Made by a program: the position numbers and the translations under genes. Below, in pieces: positions 12,101 to 22,480 of a stretch of DNA of 64,000 bases (position 1 is the first letter of the stretch; the number at the start of each line of letters is the position of its first letter). The DNA lies in NCBI RefSeq assembly GCF_008831285.2, contig NC_045139.1, forward strand, positions 27,929,808-27,993,807. Direction: 5' to 3'. The notes under the pieces were generated by a model. The model worked only from the letters and a program-made list of their open reading frames with translations. It had not been told where the DNA came from and did no database searches. The stretch is from Nymphaea colorata (lineage: Eukaryota > Streptophyta > Magnoliopsida > Nymphaeales > Nymphaeaceae).

Positions 12101-13578
12101 ACATAAAACAAAAAGAGAGAAAGAGGCGTGAAAAATGGTTGGGGCGGCAACACACACCTCCAAACCCTAATCCATTAAGTTAAAGCGCATTTTTACACTT
12201 ATGGACATGTATACCCTTTAATGGATAGACATAATACAAGTGAACCATTAATGAATTAAAAGAGCACATGTCAAAATAAAAAAGAAACCGCATAAGTATA
12301 GGAGGATGACTGGATCAGACGTTTCCAGATCCAATCCAGACTCGGATATGATAAAGCTTATATTCATCATCCTTCACGTGGCTTCTTTACTATTTTTATG
12401 TGCAGTTATGTACCAGGGCATGACAGATCTGGTTAATTCCTAATGATATTATCGTAGTCAATATAGTTGATTTTACCCCCTTTGCAAGATGCAGTTCCTA
12501 ATTGTTTGCATTGACAAGAATTGCTTTCCGCATTGTCAATCGGAACAAAATTTATTAAGCCTGGTTGGTATTAGCAAGTCCTTTGGATAGTTGAATTGCC
12601 ATAAGACATGTCTTGATTTTACCAACTACACAGGGAAAGCTATGCTGCATATTGGTCCAGCATTTTAAGATGTTCACAGCATCGTGATTTCATGCTACCA
12701 TATCAGTTTTCATAGTTGTACTTTGCATTTTTGAGGCATGAAATATTGGTGGTTTTGACTTTTGGATAGACTATTTCCTCCAAGTGAATGTTCCTGCATA
12801 TTTTTCTGTTTGCAGATGAAAAAATTGCTCAATGTATGATTTCAATTGCAAAGTAGGTCCATGGCAGTCATGTGGAGACATGATGTTTTCAGCTACTCTT
12901 TCCTACATGCTGTGGTGATTGTTTATGTTATTTATTATTTTATTTGAGAAACCTTGGAAGTATTGGTGTTATTCAACATTGTTCTTCATACACATTATAG
13001 ATTATCGAGTACTAGTCCTTGGTATTTAGTTATTCCTACATTTTATTTGTCCTTCAGTATCTAGTTATGGGGAGGGAATTTAGGATTCCAGGGCTGTTTT
13101 GCGTGTGATTATCACACCAAATCCAGTGGAGTTTTCTTTGTATTGTACTCGCAACACTTACATGTTACATGACGGACTATGACAGTATTTTGTGCCTTAC
13201 CTTGAGAACTAGCTCATGTTTAAATACTTCTTGCAGGTCAGATTAGATCAAGGGATAGAGATCCTGAAAATTTTCATGAACTATGATTCCAAAGTCTCCA
13301 TTCTGGATGACTTTGATTATTACGAGGAGAGAGAGAGAGTCATGCAAGAAAGGAGGGCAAGGCAGCAGTCTAACTTTGTAGCTCCAGTTACAACCAATGG
13401 GGATCACCCGAAAGAAGCATCTCCTCCCATGGAGCTTGTTAGGACCTTTGCCAGTGTTGTTCGTCTTGGAGAAAGCAAAGTGACAGCAGCTGGGCAGAGG
13501 TTTGCTGAATCAAGAAGGGTCAAAGAAGATCATGATATAGAAAACAGCACCACTTTGAGGAGTGAGCTTGATAAATGA
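122..13578 (+). CDS. YTH-domain m6A reader, ECT/YTHDF-like (3' part of gene, 5 exons visible)
   Basis: Coding exons read as 122-198, 279-806, 1448-1981, 2281-2493 and 13237-13578 (stop TGA at the end). All visible junctions have GT donors and AG acceptors, and the reading frame continues across them. The first two exons encode a Y/P/G/Q-rich low-complexity region (e.g. [17 protein letters not shown]), as expected for the disordered N-terminus of ECT proteins. The YTH domain starts near [20 protein letters not shown] in exon 3 and runs through [18 protein letters not shown] and [16 protein letters not shown] into the last exon. The three tryptophans of the m6A-binding cage are present: GVWAST, and both W of YWQQDKW. 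The family binds N6-methyladenosine in mRNA in the cytoplasm. The last intron (2494-13236) is swollen by nested transposons, yet the exons on both sides are intact. A charged C-terminal tail follows the domain. Which ECT paralogue this is cannot be settled here. Confidence 0.93.
2494..3519 (+). other. Non-transposon part of large ECT intron, 5' side
   Basis: Donor GTAAGG follows exon end 2493. I see no coding potential. The stretch at about 3325-3515 has MITE-like phrasing (TTGGTTTGAGAATATT) but no paired end that I could find. Confidence 0.5.
3520..3838 (-). repeat. 3' LTR of copia-1
   Basis: Begins TGATAAAATTGA and ends TTCTACA on the plus strand. It aligns along its length with 12052-12369 (shared segments include CACACACCTCCAAACCCTAA and ATACAAGTGAACCATTAATG), with scattered substitutions and small indels. 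Confidence 0.9.
3900..5676 (-). pseudogene. copia-1 reverse transcriptase and RNase H remnant
   Basis: Minus-strand translation, in several frames, shows RT text such as [20 protein letters not shown] near 5070-5000 and [20 protein letters not shown] near 4650. RNase H follows, with [11 protein letters not shown] and [15 protein letters not shown] near 4280-4130. Stops and frame changes interrupt it repeatedly. Its upstream part is cut off from the integrase by the hAT element inserted at 5677-9119. Confidence 0.85.
6108..8599 (-). pseudogene. hAT-1 transposase, BED finger + DUF659 + hAT dimerisation domain, frameshifted
   Basis: The start ATG is at 8599-8597, just downstream of an intron acceptor (GTGAAG); the matching donor GTAAGAAA follows a 5'UTR exon ending at 8691. 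The protein begins [20 protein letters not shown] with a BED-type zinc finger (CNYC...H...H). A low-complexity K/R/G region and the DUF659-type catalytic region follow ([36 protein letters not shown]). The C-terminal dimerisation domain reads [20 protein letters not shown], then an acidic tail. Introns appear before the dimerisation domain (about 6770-6650) and before the tail (about 6455-6395). Two lesions are visible: one extra base in a CCC run at 7494-7496 and a 2-base loss near 7110. The copy therefore probably makes no full-length transposase, although each segment is well preserved. Confidence 0.92.
8884..8916. other. GC-rich perfect hairpin in hAT-1
   Basis: Arms AAAAAAGGGGCCC (8887-8899) and GGGCCCCTTTTTT (8902-8914) are perfectly complementary around a 2-base loop. 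It lies in the 5' leader of hAT-1, between the subterminal repeats and the transposase. The relative at about 58480 keeps only part of it (AAAAGGGGGCCCGAG). Confidence 0.85.
8930..9119. repeat. hAT-1 5' subterminal repeat cluster
   Basis: More than ten GTATCG/CGATAC-type motifs in both orientations, some forming palindromes (CGTATCGTACGAT). Such clusters next to hAT ends usually bind the transposase. The opposite end (5685-5755) has a shorter cluster, and hAT-2 has the same design. Confidence 0.85.
9225..9960 (-). pseudogene. copia-1 integrase remnant
   Basis: Minus-strand translation gives [20 protein letters not shown] followed by [18 protein letters not shown] and [13 protein letters not shown], the end of a copia integrase core. 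Upstream, [14 protein letters not shown] resembles the CxxC of the GAG-pre-integrase zinc-binding region. The frame is broken between them. Confidence 0.8.
10112..10474 (-). pseudogene. copia-1 protease remnant
   Basis: Minus-strand text [19 protein letters not shown] contains the copia aspartic-protease active-site motif DSGA. The region just upstream is interrupted by a small inserted element (about 10475-10739), so the catalytic motif lies right at the insertion edge. Confidence 0.82.
10475..10739. mobile_element. Small non-autonomous TIR element (hAT-like MITE) in copia-1 protease
   Basis: Ends are inverted: TAAGCCTGGTCATCGGGC at the left and GCCCGATGCCTAGGCTTA at the right, about 16 of 18 bases matching. 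It is GC-rich at both ends (GGGCCCGG-type) with an AT-only core. The 8-mers ACATATTA before and ACATATCA after fit a hAT-type duplication with one mismatch. No coding capacity. Confidence 0.82.
10905..11402 (-). pseudogene. copia-1 gag remnant
   Basis: Minus-strand ORF with [20 protein letters not shown] and LQTLNGL-like text ([20 protein letters not shown]), typical of the copia gag (UBN2) domain. A G/Q-rich stretch follows where the zinc knuckle would be. It is truncated at both ends by frame changes. Confidence 0.8.
12052..12369 (-). repeat. 5' LTR of copia-1
   Basis: Begins TGATAAGTTTGATG, just after the sequence GCGCTTTGATTCCA (minus-strand primer-binding site). The outer end is either ATTCA at 12366 or CATCA at 12369. 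I chose 12369 because the next five bases resemble the pentamer before the other LTR. Confidence 0.87.
12370..13236 (+). other. Non-transposon part of large ECT intron, 3' side
   Basis: Sequence between copia-1 and the last ECT exon, ending in the acceptor CTTCTTGCAG at 13227-13236. No further gene or element recognised. Confidence 0.6.
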
Positions 13579-14389
13579 AAAGGACCCTGTAGGACAGTGA
13601 AGATGGTATAGCAGATGTATATGCTGAATCTTGTTCTGTTTTAGTTTGGCTTATTCTTTTCCTTTCCCTAGTATGTAGTCTACAAGAAAATGTTTTTGTT
13701 GATTTTCTTTAACCTGTGTTGGTGCATCAAAATGCTCACTTGGACTTGCAGATCAAGCATGCTATTAGTATAGAATGGCGAGGACCATTTGAAAAATAAT
13801 GATTTTACAGCAGCTATTGTCTAATGTACGTCAATCAAATCAAGAATCATTTTTCTGCCTCAAGGTCCGAAGAATTCTAGCACGTGCTTTCAGATCCCGT
13901 TCGAGGAAGCTTCTATACGAGGTCACTCTCTCTACTACCGGATCCTTTGTTACTTAACAAGCGGAGATGCACTTCATTATCTCACCGTAACATCAATCTG
14001 ACAGAGACTATGAGTTATCTGGATCCTTGGGCTTGGGCCTGCGCAAAAGCATGCTAACACCAGAGAGAGAGAGAGAGAGACTTATTACTTTCTGTGCTGC
14101 ATTTCAACAATGTTTTGTGCGCGAGTATTAGTGTAGGCTACATTAAATATGAGACGATATCTATTCAGCTGGTCTAAAAGCTGGTCTAAAAGACGACCTA
14201 TTAACACGCTTAGGTGCCACATTCTCCACGGTGAAAACAAAGAAGGTGGAGTTTCAAAGGCTTTCCAGCGAGTAAGCAAGCACAATTACTATTCGACGAG
14301 ATTCAAAGTGGGCTGAGTTAGGTGATTAAATTTTCAATTTCTTCACAAACCATGATTTCTATGTACAAAAATTTTTCTTGGCAGAAAGT
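13579..14389 (+). other. ECT 3'UTR and downstream spacer with (GA)n
   Basis: The AT-rich tract after the ECT stop probably contains the 3'UTR, but I cannot place the poly(A) site. A short AG microsatellite lies at about 14062-14081. Nothing else recognised. Confidence 0.45.
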
Positions 14390-15040
14390 TTTCTTAAACC
14401 GTGCTTAAAATTTCTCTATTGCTTTTCAATTTCTCTATGGGGAAACCATTTAAAAGTTTCCATATTTCTTTTCCATTTATAGAATAACCTTGTTTAGGTA
14501 TTCCTTTTGCTACATAATGCCAAGATCTTCCGCTGCAACCCTGCTGGGGTAACAGAAAATGGTAATGACAAAGAGGGAGAACCATGATCCACAACAGCCA
14601 GTCTCTTCTGAAGGCACACGATGTCGATTTCATCATAAGCTCCAGAATGCCATCGAAGGGTGGGATTTCAGCAACAACATTTACTTTCAATGAAGTCCGA
14701 GATGGTACATGCTACCTCACGATGACAAAGATGTGGTCAATCGATTCCTCACCTTCACCTCTGTTGCATAAACAGCATTAGTTGGAAAGTGACATGCCAA
14801 TTCTTTGAAGTCTGTCATAGGCCAATAGCCTGCAATGACATGCAACAAAAAGAAACCAAATGGTGGATGGAGGTGCTTGCCATAAAACCTCTCTCCATTT
14901 CTCCTTGTGCCTCCAGGTCATACATTTGGTTGCTGTCGAGGTCCCTAATAAATTCGGAACCCCAAACAAGGGACATTTCCACATTCTGCTTGAATAAGTA
15001 AACGGTCCATACATTAGACGTTATATTTCTGATGACCATT
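14390..15040 (-). mobile_element. LINE (L1-type) 3' fragment with zf-RVT domain
   Basis: Minus-strand translation gives LLAYDRLQRIGMSLSN followed, after a stop, by CCLCNRGEGEESIDHIFVIV. This is the zinc-binding region that ends many plant L1 ORF2 proteins. A short scrap with no RT domain and no visible poly(A) tail. Confidence 0.62.
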
Positions 15041-15110
15041 GGGTAGCGAAAAGCTTAGGAAACTGTTATAGCCATCACATTGTCCACTATCGAAATCATA
15101 CCCCACAAGC

Positions 15111-15509
15111 TGAAGGAATTTTTGAGTATTTTAATTAGGGCATCAAAAAATAAGAATGGCTACGCAATAATGAAATTTAGAAGAAGAGGGACAAGAAAGA
15201 TTTTCTCACAGTTACACAAGTGCACTAAAAAATATTACTTTATTGAACATTAGTAAATGGTGTGCCTTGCAACAAAGAGAGGAGAACTATTCATAGTGCC
15301 AAAAAATGAACCGTACAACTTTCTTACAAAGGGGTGGACTCTTTCACATGAAACATCACACCTCTTGGTAAATTCCAAAGAGACTTAAAGTTGCAACTCT
15401 TTCCAAAAATATCTTTTGAAAGTACCTTTTCATTTTAGATGTCTCTTCACTTTTTAGATATAGATTTTGATATCGAATCCAAAATGTATTGTAGATTAAC
15501 ATTTTAACA
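15111..15509 (-). repeat. 3' LTR of copia-2
   Basis: 399 bp, beginning TGAAGGAATTTTTGAG and ending TTTTAACA. Its first 220 bp match 19531-19747 (shared CAAGTGCACTAAAAAATAT and CTTTATTGAACAT). Confidence 0.85.
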
Positions 15510-15519
15510 TCCCCCTTAC

Positions 15520-18160
15520 TTTGTAATTCTCAATAAAGATATGAAACATTCAAAATTGTCTAAAGATAATGGTTTTGTAAATATATCAGATGCTTGTTTG
15601 TTGTTTTCCATGAATTCCAATGCGAAATTTTCTTTCTCTATTAACTCTCTAATGAAATGATGCATTTTTCTATGTGCTTAGAGCCAATGTTGTAAAAAGT
15701 GTACCGTAAGCTGTATCGTTCTGGCTTTAAGATACGCTGTATCGTAAAATATCATAATTGTATTATATTTTAAAAAAATAATCAGAAAAAATAGAATAAA
15801 AATCAGTAAAAATCAAGAATAATATGTTCTTCATAAAAAACATTTTACAAAATGAATGATTCATTATTGCTATAAAGTTACCGTTCATTACTTCAGCATT
15901 CATAAACCTCAAAATTCATAACAATACTGGTTAGAGCAACAATGAAAGACTGGTTTTTTAGTCATTTCAATTGTAGACCTGTTGCGACAATTAATAATAG
16001 TTGGTCCTTCAAGCTTATGTTGCCAATCTATGAGAATTCTTCGAAGCCAAACTGCTTCACTTGCTGTTGGCTGCAGTTGACAATGCAATTGCATTTTGAT
16101 TCTTTGATACCAAGGAGTTAATTTTGGAGCCAAGAGAAAAAGGAAACAACATACCCGAAACTGATCACTATTAGTGTACCCAATAAGTTTAGTCTTGCAT
16201 TCCGCAACATACTTATTCCAAAAGTTTTGTACATTTTAAATACTTCAAAATTCTTTTTGTTGTTGGAAGACGAAATGTGCTTGGTTCACTCATACAGTGA
16301 TATACAAGACTAATGGCATTTAAAAAGTCAGATCTTGTGTTAGTGAGGTAAATCGATGATCCAACTAAGCTTTGAATCGTAAAGGCATCCACTTCTTTAG
16401 CATCATCATCTTTTGTCAACTTCTCATTGAACTCATCAGAGTGGTCATCAGTTTTCAATTCAACATGTCAAATAATTTTAGTAATTCTTCAAGATATTTT
16501 TCTTGAGAAACAAAAATTTCTCTTTTTTTGCTTCACTTTTATTCCAAGGCAATATTTTGTAATGCCCAAATCTTCTGTCAGCTCATATTTCTTCATCATG
16601 TCGTCCCTAAGCCTGGCCATTTTTTTTAATTTGATCAAACATAGATCAAATAAAGTACATATAGGTAAATAAATAAAAAATCTTCTCCAACTTTTTTGAC
16701 ATATAAAGATGGTTGCCTTGAGCTTTTTTGAATCGTTTCTTTTGAAAATATTGGTCAATTTTCATATTTCATGTTCATGGAGCTTGCTTTAAAAAAAGCT
16801 GATTTTACATTTAACTGATATATAAGAACCTTTAAATCAACTGACATGGCTAGGACAACTTCGATAATCTTCATTCTTACATCAGGGGCAAAAGTCTCAT
16901 TAAAATCTATTACAATTTTTTGTGAATAACCTTTGCTACAAGTCATGCTTTGTGCTTTTGATCTGAGACATCTTCCTTGAATTTACTTAAAAAAATTCAT
17001 TTTGGACAAATTACATATTTTCCATTTGATGTATCTACGAAGTCCCATGTATTAATTTTTTATTTCAATTGCAAAAATCTTCGCATTCATTGCAGTTTTC
17101 TAAATGTTATATTGACTAGCTTCTTCATAACTTTGTGGTTCATAAGCAAATAGTGCTAAGTCAGAAAAATTATAAATATTTGTAAGAGATTCAACCATTT
17201 TAGAAGAAAGTCTCAAAATTTTCTTGTCGAATCATCATGCTCATTGCATGTAGAAGTAGTTGAATAATTATTTCTCTCATGTGCTTTCACTGAGCCTGTT
17301 TCCTAGTTTCATTTGCCTTTTTCATTAAAAACCACATATTTTGAAATAACTAATTCTTTTGTGATTGGGTAAATTAGGCGATAGGCTTTTGAAGCATTAC
17401 TATAACCAATAAAATTGAAATTTTCTTCCTTTTCATCAAATTTCTCTTTATTTTGAGAATAACTTTGTTATATGCTACACAATCAAAAACTATAAAATAA
17501 CTTACCTTTGGTTTGTGTTTGTACCATGCGTCATGTGGGCTATTGTTGTGAATAGTCTTTGTGTGTGCCTTATTGAGCGTATTCACTTCCTCAACTTAAA
17601 ATTTGTTTGAAGGATTTTTTCCCCCCTTCATCATACTTCTTGCTATCTCTACAATGGTGTGATTCTGACATAACGAAACACCATTTCCTTGAGGTGTTTC
17701 AGTTGCACTTAGTTGTAGCTTGATGCGCATGCTTTTTACAATAGTTCCAAAATTTATTGATGTAAACTCTATTCCATAATCAGTTTTTTGAACTTAAATC
17801 CACTTTCTCTTTTGACATAAACTTTAAATTTTTTGAAGAGAGAAAATGCTTCAGACTTTTGATGGAGAAAATATACCCACATCATTCTACTGAAACCATC
17901 AACAATGAGTAGAAAATACTTATTAAACTGTGAGATTCTGTTTACATTGAACGTATGCCTTGCCTTCCATGATGAGTCTAAAAAAGGATCTATGATATTT
18001 CCGATACAACCTTCACATATGCTATTTCCTTCATCAATATAAGGAAATCTAATTACCATATGTTTTTGCTCCAATAATTTCAAGCTTTGATAATTTACAC
18101 GACCAAATCTTAAATGCCAAAGATTTGATTCATTTAAAATTTCTACCTTCATTGTTTAAC
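15520..18160 (-). pseudogene. copia-2 pol remnants (GAG-pre-IN, IN, RT, RNase H)
   Basis: Minus-strand pieces, from high to low coordinates: LWHLRFGRVNYQSLKLLEQK and DGFSRMMWVYFLHQKSEAF (GAG-pre-integrase and integrase, 18120-17770); NTLNKAHTKTIHNNSPHDAW (end of integrase, about 17580); IDFNETFAPDVRMKIIEVVL and LNVKSAFF (RT, 16920-16770); LTEDLGITKYCLGIKVKQK (RT/RNase H link, about 16570); and ENNKQASDIFTKPLSL (RNase H end, about 15600). The frame changes repeatedly, and a small hAT derivative interrupts RNase H at 15685-15929. Not functional. Confidence 0.85.
15685..15929 (-). mobile_element. Small internally deleted hAT derivative (MITE) in copia-2 RNase H
   Basis: Starts CAATGTTGTAAAAAGTGTAC and follows, base for base with scattered changes, the reverse complement of the 3' end of hAT-2 (about 61790-62052), including TTTAAGATACGC and CAAAATTCATAAC. 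The flanking 8-mers CTTAGAGC (15677-15684) and GTTAGAGC (15930-15937) match at 7 of 8. The right end (AATACTG) is a poor match to the expected CAACATTG, so it is an end-derived short copy rather than a full element. Confidence 0.8.
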
Positions 18161-19516
18161 TTTCGAATGGACTCATTTTCAAGGGAAAGACCTTGTTTGC
18201 AGACATTTTCACCTTGGTTATTATCTATTGACTATTTTTGTCAATGATAATGCACTGGACATTATTTAAATTTACTAAGCACCTTTTTTCTATCAACTGA
18301 CTAACACTTAGAAATCATGTGCTAAAATAAGAACATAGAATACATCATGAATACGATTGGCCTGACTTGCTTTGGTTTTGACTGCATTAACTCATTTGCC
18401 TTCAATATTTTGAGATTTGCCATTTTCCATTTTGACTTTGGTGATGAAAGGTTTCATCTAGTTTAACAAAACACTTTTTTATTTTCATTTATATGTCTAC
18501 TATAACCGTTGTCTATACACAATAAATCAATTCACTCTTGTTCAATGTTCACATAATAGAAAACAATTTGATCTTTCCCATCTTCATTTTTTTTCAGAAA
18601 TTGACTTCATGTTTCTCTTGAAACAAACAATATTTTTAGCATGATTTGGTATTTGACATCTTTTGGATCCGAATTGACTCTTTAGATTCATGCTCAACTT
18701 TCTTACAAACATCGCAGTGTTTTTTGATTGCTTGAACACCCTGGTTGTGTAGAGTAACTTTTCTTTTTACCATCACCAGTAGTTGGCTTTTTTATTTCTT
18801 CCTTTTGAGAATTGAGTTTTTTTATTTGGAGTCTTCAATAGTTTGAGATACAACTTTGCAATTTCTTCTCTTGTGCTTCAAGAAATTCCACCAACTCTTG
18901 TAAAGATAGGTTGATAAATGTTTTGCTCATCCTATAGCAGTTAGACATAATTGTATGTCAGTGGCAAACTTCTCAAAATCTTCTTTGCCATTTTGTTTTC
19001 TTCAATTTTGTCACCATAGCTCCTTATTTGATGTATAATTTTAATATGCTAGAAAATAATTATTTATAAATTCATTGCCCTTTATAGACAATGTACCAAA
19101 ATCTCTCCATAATCCTGAATCTTGATGGAGATGATTTTGTTGGAATATTGTTATTCATTTTTAAGATGTTCTAGGCTTCTTTAGATGAAGTTGCATTTAT
19201 AATCTAGGGAAACATTATATTACTTATCCCTATCTGGATACTGTCTTTGCATATTTCTTCTTGTTATTCTTGATGTGTTTTTGTTTTGTTGATATCCAAG
19301 ATGTAAGAATCATACTATCTATCGATGGTTCATAACCGCTTTGGACGATCTCTCATAGCTTTTGCAAGGGAAGTAGAGTCTTCAATTTTAGACTCCAAAA
19401 ATCATAGCTATCACCATAAAAATAAAAAATTTATACTTGCAATTGATAAAGATAGAAGAGTGAGTTATTCACATTCACCACCATAATTTCAAGGTTGAGG
19501 TAGCCACCTTCAACCT
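18161..19516 (-). other. copia-2 gag/leader region, decayed
   Basis: Between the GAG-pre-integrase and the primer-binding site, where gag and zinc knuckle should be. Only fragments such as ELVEFLEAQEKKLQ are readable; no continuous ORF. Confidence 0.55.
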
Positions 19517-19530
19517 GGCTTGATACCATT

Positions 19531-19747
19531 TGTTAGAATTTTTGAGTATTTTAAATGGCACAACAAAAAATAAGAATGGTTGTGCAAGAATAAAATTTAT
19601 AGGAAGATGGACAAGAAAGACTCTCACACTGATACAAGTGCACTAAAAAATATAACTTTATTGAACATGAACAAATAGGGTGCCTGGCAACAAGGAGAGG
19701 AGTTTGATTTATAATGCCAAAAAATGATCCACATAGTATTCTTACAA
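19531..19747 (-). repeat. 5' LTR of copia-2, truncated
   Basis: Begins TGTTAGAATTTTTGAG immediately after the primer-binding site and matches the left LTR until about 19747, where the satellite phrase CACCTTTTTATCAC takes over. Confidence 0.82.
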
Positions 19748-20875
19748 AAAGTAATAGACACCTTTTTATCACAAAACCAGTCCATACAGACTTGTTTGCA
19801 TTTAATTTTTTTGAGTGATGATTGCATCCTTGTAAATACCAACCTTTTTAATGCATCGTAAAACAAACACTGCAGTTGTTCTATCACAATCTATTTTGTT
19901 CAACTGCTTATCGCCTCTTGGTAAATGCCTTTTTATCTTAAAACCTATCCATACAGTGTCGCTGAAGCGTTTAATTTTTTTGAGTGCTTATCGTTTCCTT
20001 GTAAACACGATTTTATTTGATTGTAAAGCAAAATGAATCTTGAAGTTATGTTATCGCAATCTATTTTGTCTGAAAGCATATCATCTCTTAATAAAGTGCC
20101 ATTGTCACATTTATTTTTTTTCATGCCCATGATTTAGTGAGTGCATCGTAAAACAAATCCTGTAATTGCGTTTTCAAAATCTGTTTTGCCTGACTACCTA
20201 TCGCCTCTTTATAAACGGTTCTTTTGCATAAAACTAGTCCATATAGTGTCGTTGTTGCATTTAACTTTTTCAAGTGCTTATCACATCTTCTTAAACACAA
20301 TTTTACATAAATGTATCGTAGAATGAATCCTACATTTCATTTATGGAATGATTTTTTGTGCTTATCACGTCTTTGTAATACACGATTTTATTTGAATGTA
20401 TTGTAAAACAGATCCTATAGTTGCATTATCGCATTTGTCTGACTGCGTATCGCCTATTAGTAAACACCTTTATAAAATTAAACCAATCCATGTAATGTCA
20501 TCACATTTAATTTTTTTTTAGTCCTTGTCGCATAGCAAACACGATCTTATTTGAGACTATTCTAATATTAATACTATAGTTGCATTGTCGCAATCTGTTT
20601 TGTCTGATTGCTTATCACCTCTTCATAAATGCCTTTTTATCGTAAAACCAGTCCATATAGTGTCATCGTCACATTTAATTTTTTCGAGTGCTGATCACAT
20701 CATTGTAAAAATGATTTTATTTTAGTGTGTTGTGAAATGAATCATGTAGTTGTGTTATTGCAATCTACTTTATCTGATTGATTATCGCCTCTGGGTAAAT
20801 GACTTTTTATTGTAAAATTAGACCGTCGTCGTCGAATTTAATTTTTCTAGGTGCTTATCGCGGCATTGTAAATAG
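19748..20875 (+). repeat. Satellite block 1, plus orientation
   Basis: Tandem repeat with a unit near 170 bp. Hallmark phrases are CTTATCGCCTCTTAGTAAATG, CGTAAAACCAGTCCATA and TTGCATTTAATTTTTT, then GAGTGCTTATCGC and CCTTGTAAACACGATTTTAT. Units are diverged, with many CG-to-TG/CA changes. Confidence 0.9.
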
Positions 20876-22480
20876 AATTGCATGAAAAATCAAGTGAGAA
20901 TGCAACTACAAGATTTGTTTTTTGATAAAATAAATTGCAATAATGCAATTGTAGCATTTGCTTCACAATGTAATAAAATAAAATTCTACTAACAAGGATG
21001 TGATAAGCACTCAGAAAAATTCAATGTGATAACGACACTTTATAGAATGACTTTATGATAAAAAGACATTTATAAGAGGTGATAAGCAATCAGACAAAAC
21101 ATATTACGATAATGCAACTACAAGTTACATTTTATGATATACTCAAACAAAATCATATTTAAGAACACGATAAGCACTCAGAAAAATTAAACATGACAAT
21201 GACAATATATGGATTGGCTTTTCAATAAAAAGGTATTTACTAAGAGGAGATAATTAGTCCGGCAAAACAGATTGTGATAATGCAACTGTAGGATTTGTTT
21301 TATGGCACTCTCAAATAAAATTGTGCTTACAATGCTGCGATAAACACTCAAAAATATTAAATTCAACGATGACACTATATGGTCTAATTTTATGATAAAA
21401 AGGTGTTTAATTAGAGGCGATAAGTAGTTAGATAAAACATATTGCAATAAAACAACTGTAGGATTGATTTTACGTTAAACTAAAATAAACTCATTTTTAC
21501 AAGGACGCGATCAACACTCGAAAAAATTAAATGTGATAACGTCACTATATGGACTGGTTTTACGATGAAAAGACATTTACTAAGAGGTAATAAACTGTCA
21601 GACAAAATGAATTGTGACAATGCAACCATTGGATTCATTTTAGGATATGCCCAAATAAAATTTTCTTTGCTAGGATGGAACAAGGACTCTAAAAAATTTA
21701 AATGCAATGACACTACATGGACTAGTTTAACAACAAAAGGGCATTTGATAATAGGCAATAAATAGTTAGACAAAAAATCATGCGATAAAACAACTATAGG
21801 ATCTGTTTTACAATACACTCAAATAAAATCATGTTTTACAAGGATGTGATAAGCACAAAAAAACATGCCATAAAGGAAATGTAGAATCCTTTCTACATTG
21901 TACTCTAGTAAAATTGTGTTTACGAGGACACAATAAGCACTCAAAAAAACTTAAATGCACAATGACACTATATGGACTAGTTTTACGCTAAAAAGGTGTT
22001 TATTGAGAGCCGATAAGCAGTTAGGCAAAACAGATTTTGAGAATGCAATTGCAGGATTTGTTTTACGATACATTCAAACAAAATCGTGTTTACAAGGACT
22101 AGATAAGAACTAAAAAAAATTAAATGTGACAACGACACTATATAAGCTATTTTTTACGATAAAAAAGACATTTACTTAGAAGTGAAAAGTAGTTGGACAA
22201 AGTAGATTGTGATAACGCGACCACTGGATTCATTTTACTATACACTCAAATAAAATCATGTTTACAAGGACATGATAAGTACTACAAATCATACAATGAT
22301 GAAACTTTAGGGTTTGTTTTACAATACACTTAAGTAAAGTCATGTTTACAAGGAAGTGATAAGCACTCTACAAACACAAACAACAATACTATGTGGATTG
22401 GATTTACTAGGAAATGAAAAACACTCGAAAAAATTAAACACGACAACGACAATGTATGGACTGGTTTTCCAATAAAAAGT
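20876..22480 (-). repeat. Satellite block 2, inverted orientation
   Basis: Same satellite as block 1 but reverse-complemented (phrases such as GATAAGCACTC, TATGGACTGGTTTTACGAT, AAAATCGTGTTTACAAGGA). The turn-over lies near 20875. The block stops abruptly at about 22480, where LRR coding sequence begins. Confidence 0.9.

Larger units (their letters stand above)
3520..12369 (-). mobile_element. Ty1/copia LTR retrotransposon, old, nested (copia-1)
   Basis: Two similar 318-319-bp LTRs (3520-3838 and 12052-12369) bound coding remnants that read on the minus strand in copia order: gag, protease, integrase, reverse transcriptase, RNase H. Next to the right LTR lies a primer-binding site complementary to tRNA-iMet with mismatches (12038-12051), and next to the left LTR a purine-rich tract on the minus strand (about 3839-3852). 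The flanking pentamers TGCTT (3515-3519) and TCCTT (12370-12374) fit a target duplication with one mutation. The LTRs differ at many positions, and the coding regions carry stops and frameshifts, so the element is old and dead. It lies antisense in the ECT intron. A hAT element and a MITE-like element inserted into it later. Confidence 0.9.
15111..19747 (-). mobile_element. Ty1/copia element, decayed, right LTR truncated by satellite (copia-2)
   Basis: Left LTR 15111-15509; partial right LTR 19531-about 19747. A minus-strand primer-binding site (plus-strand GGCTTGATACCA, 19517-19528) lies beside the right LTR, and a polypurine tract (plus-strand CCCCCTTACTTTG, about 15511-15523) beside the left one. 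Between them are minus-strand remnants of gag, GAG-pre-integrase, integrase, RT and RNase H with many stops. The right LTR loses similarity to the left one where satellite sequence begins, so no target duplication can be tested. Confidence 0.87.
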
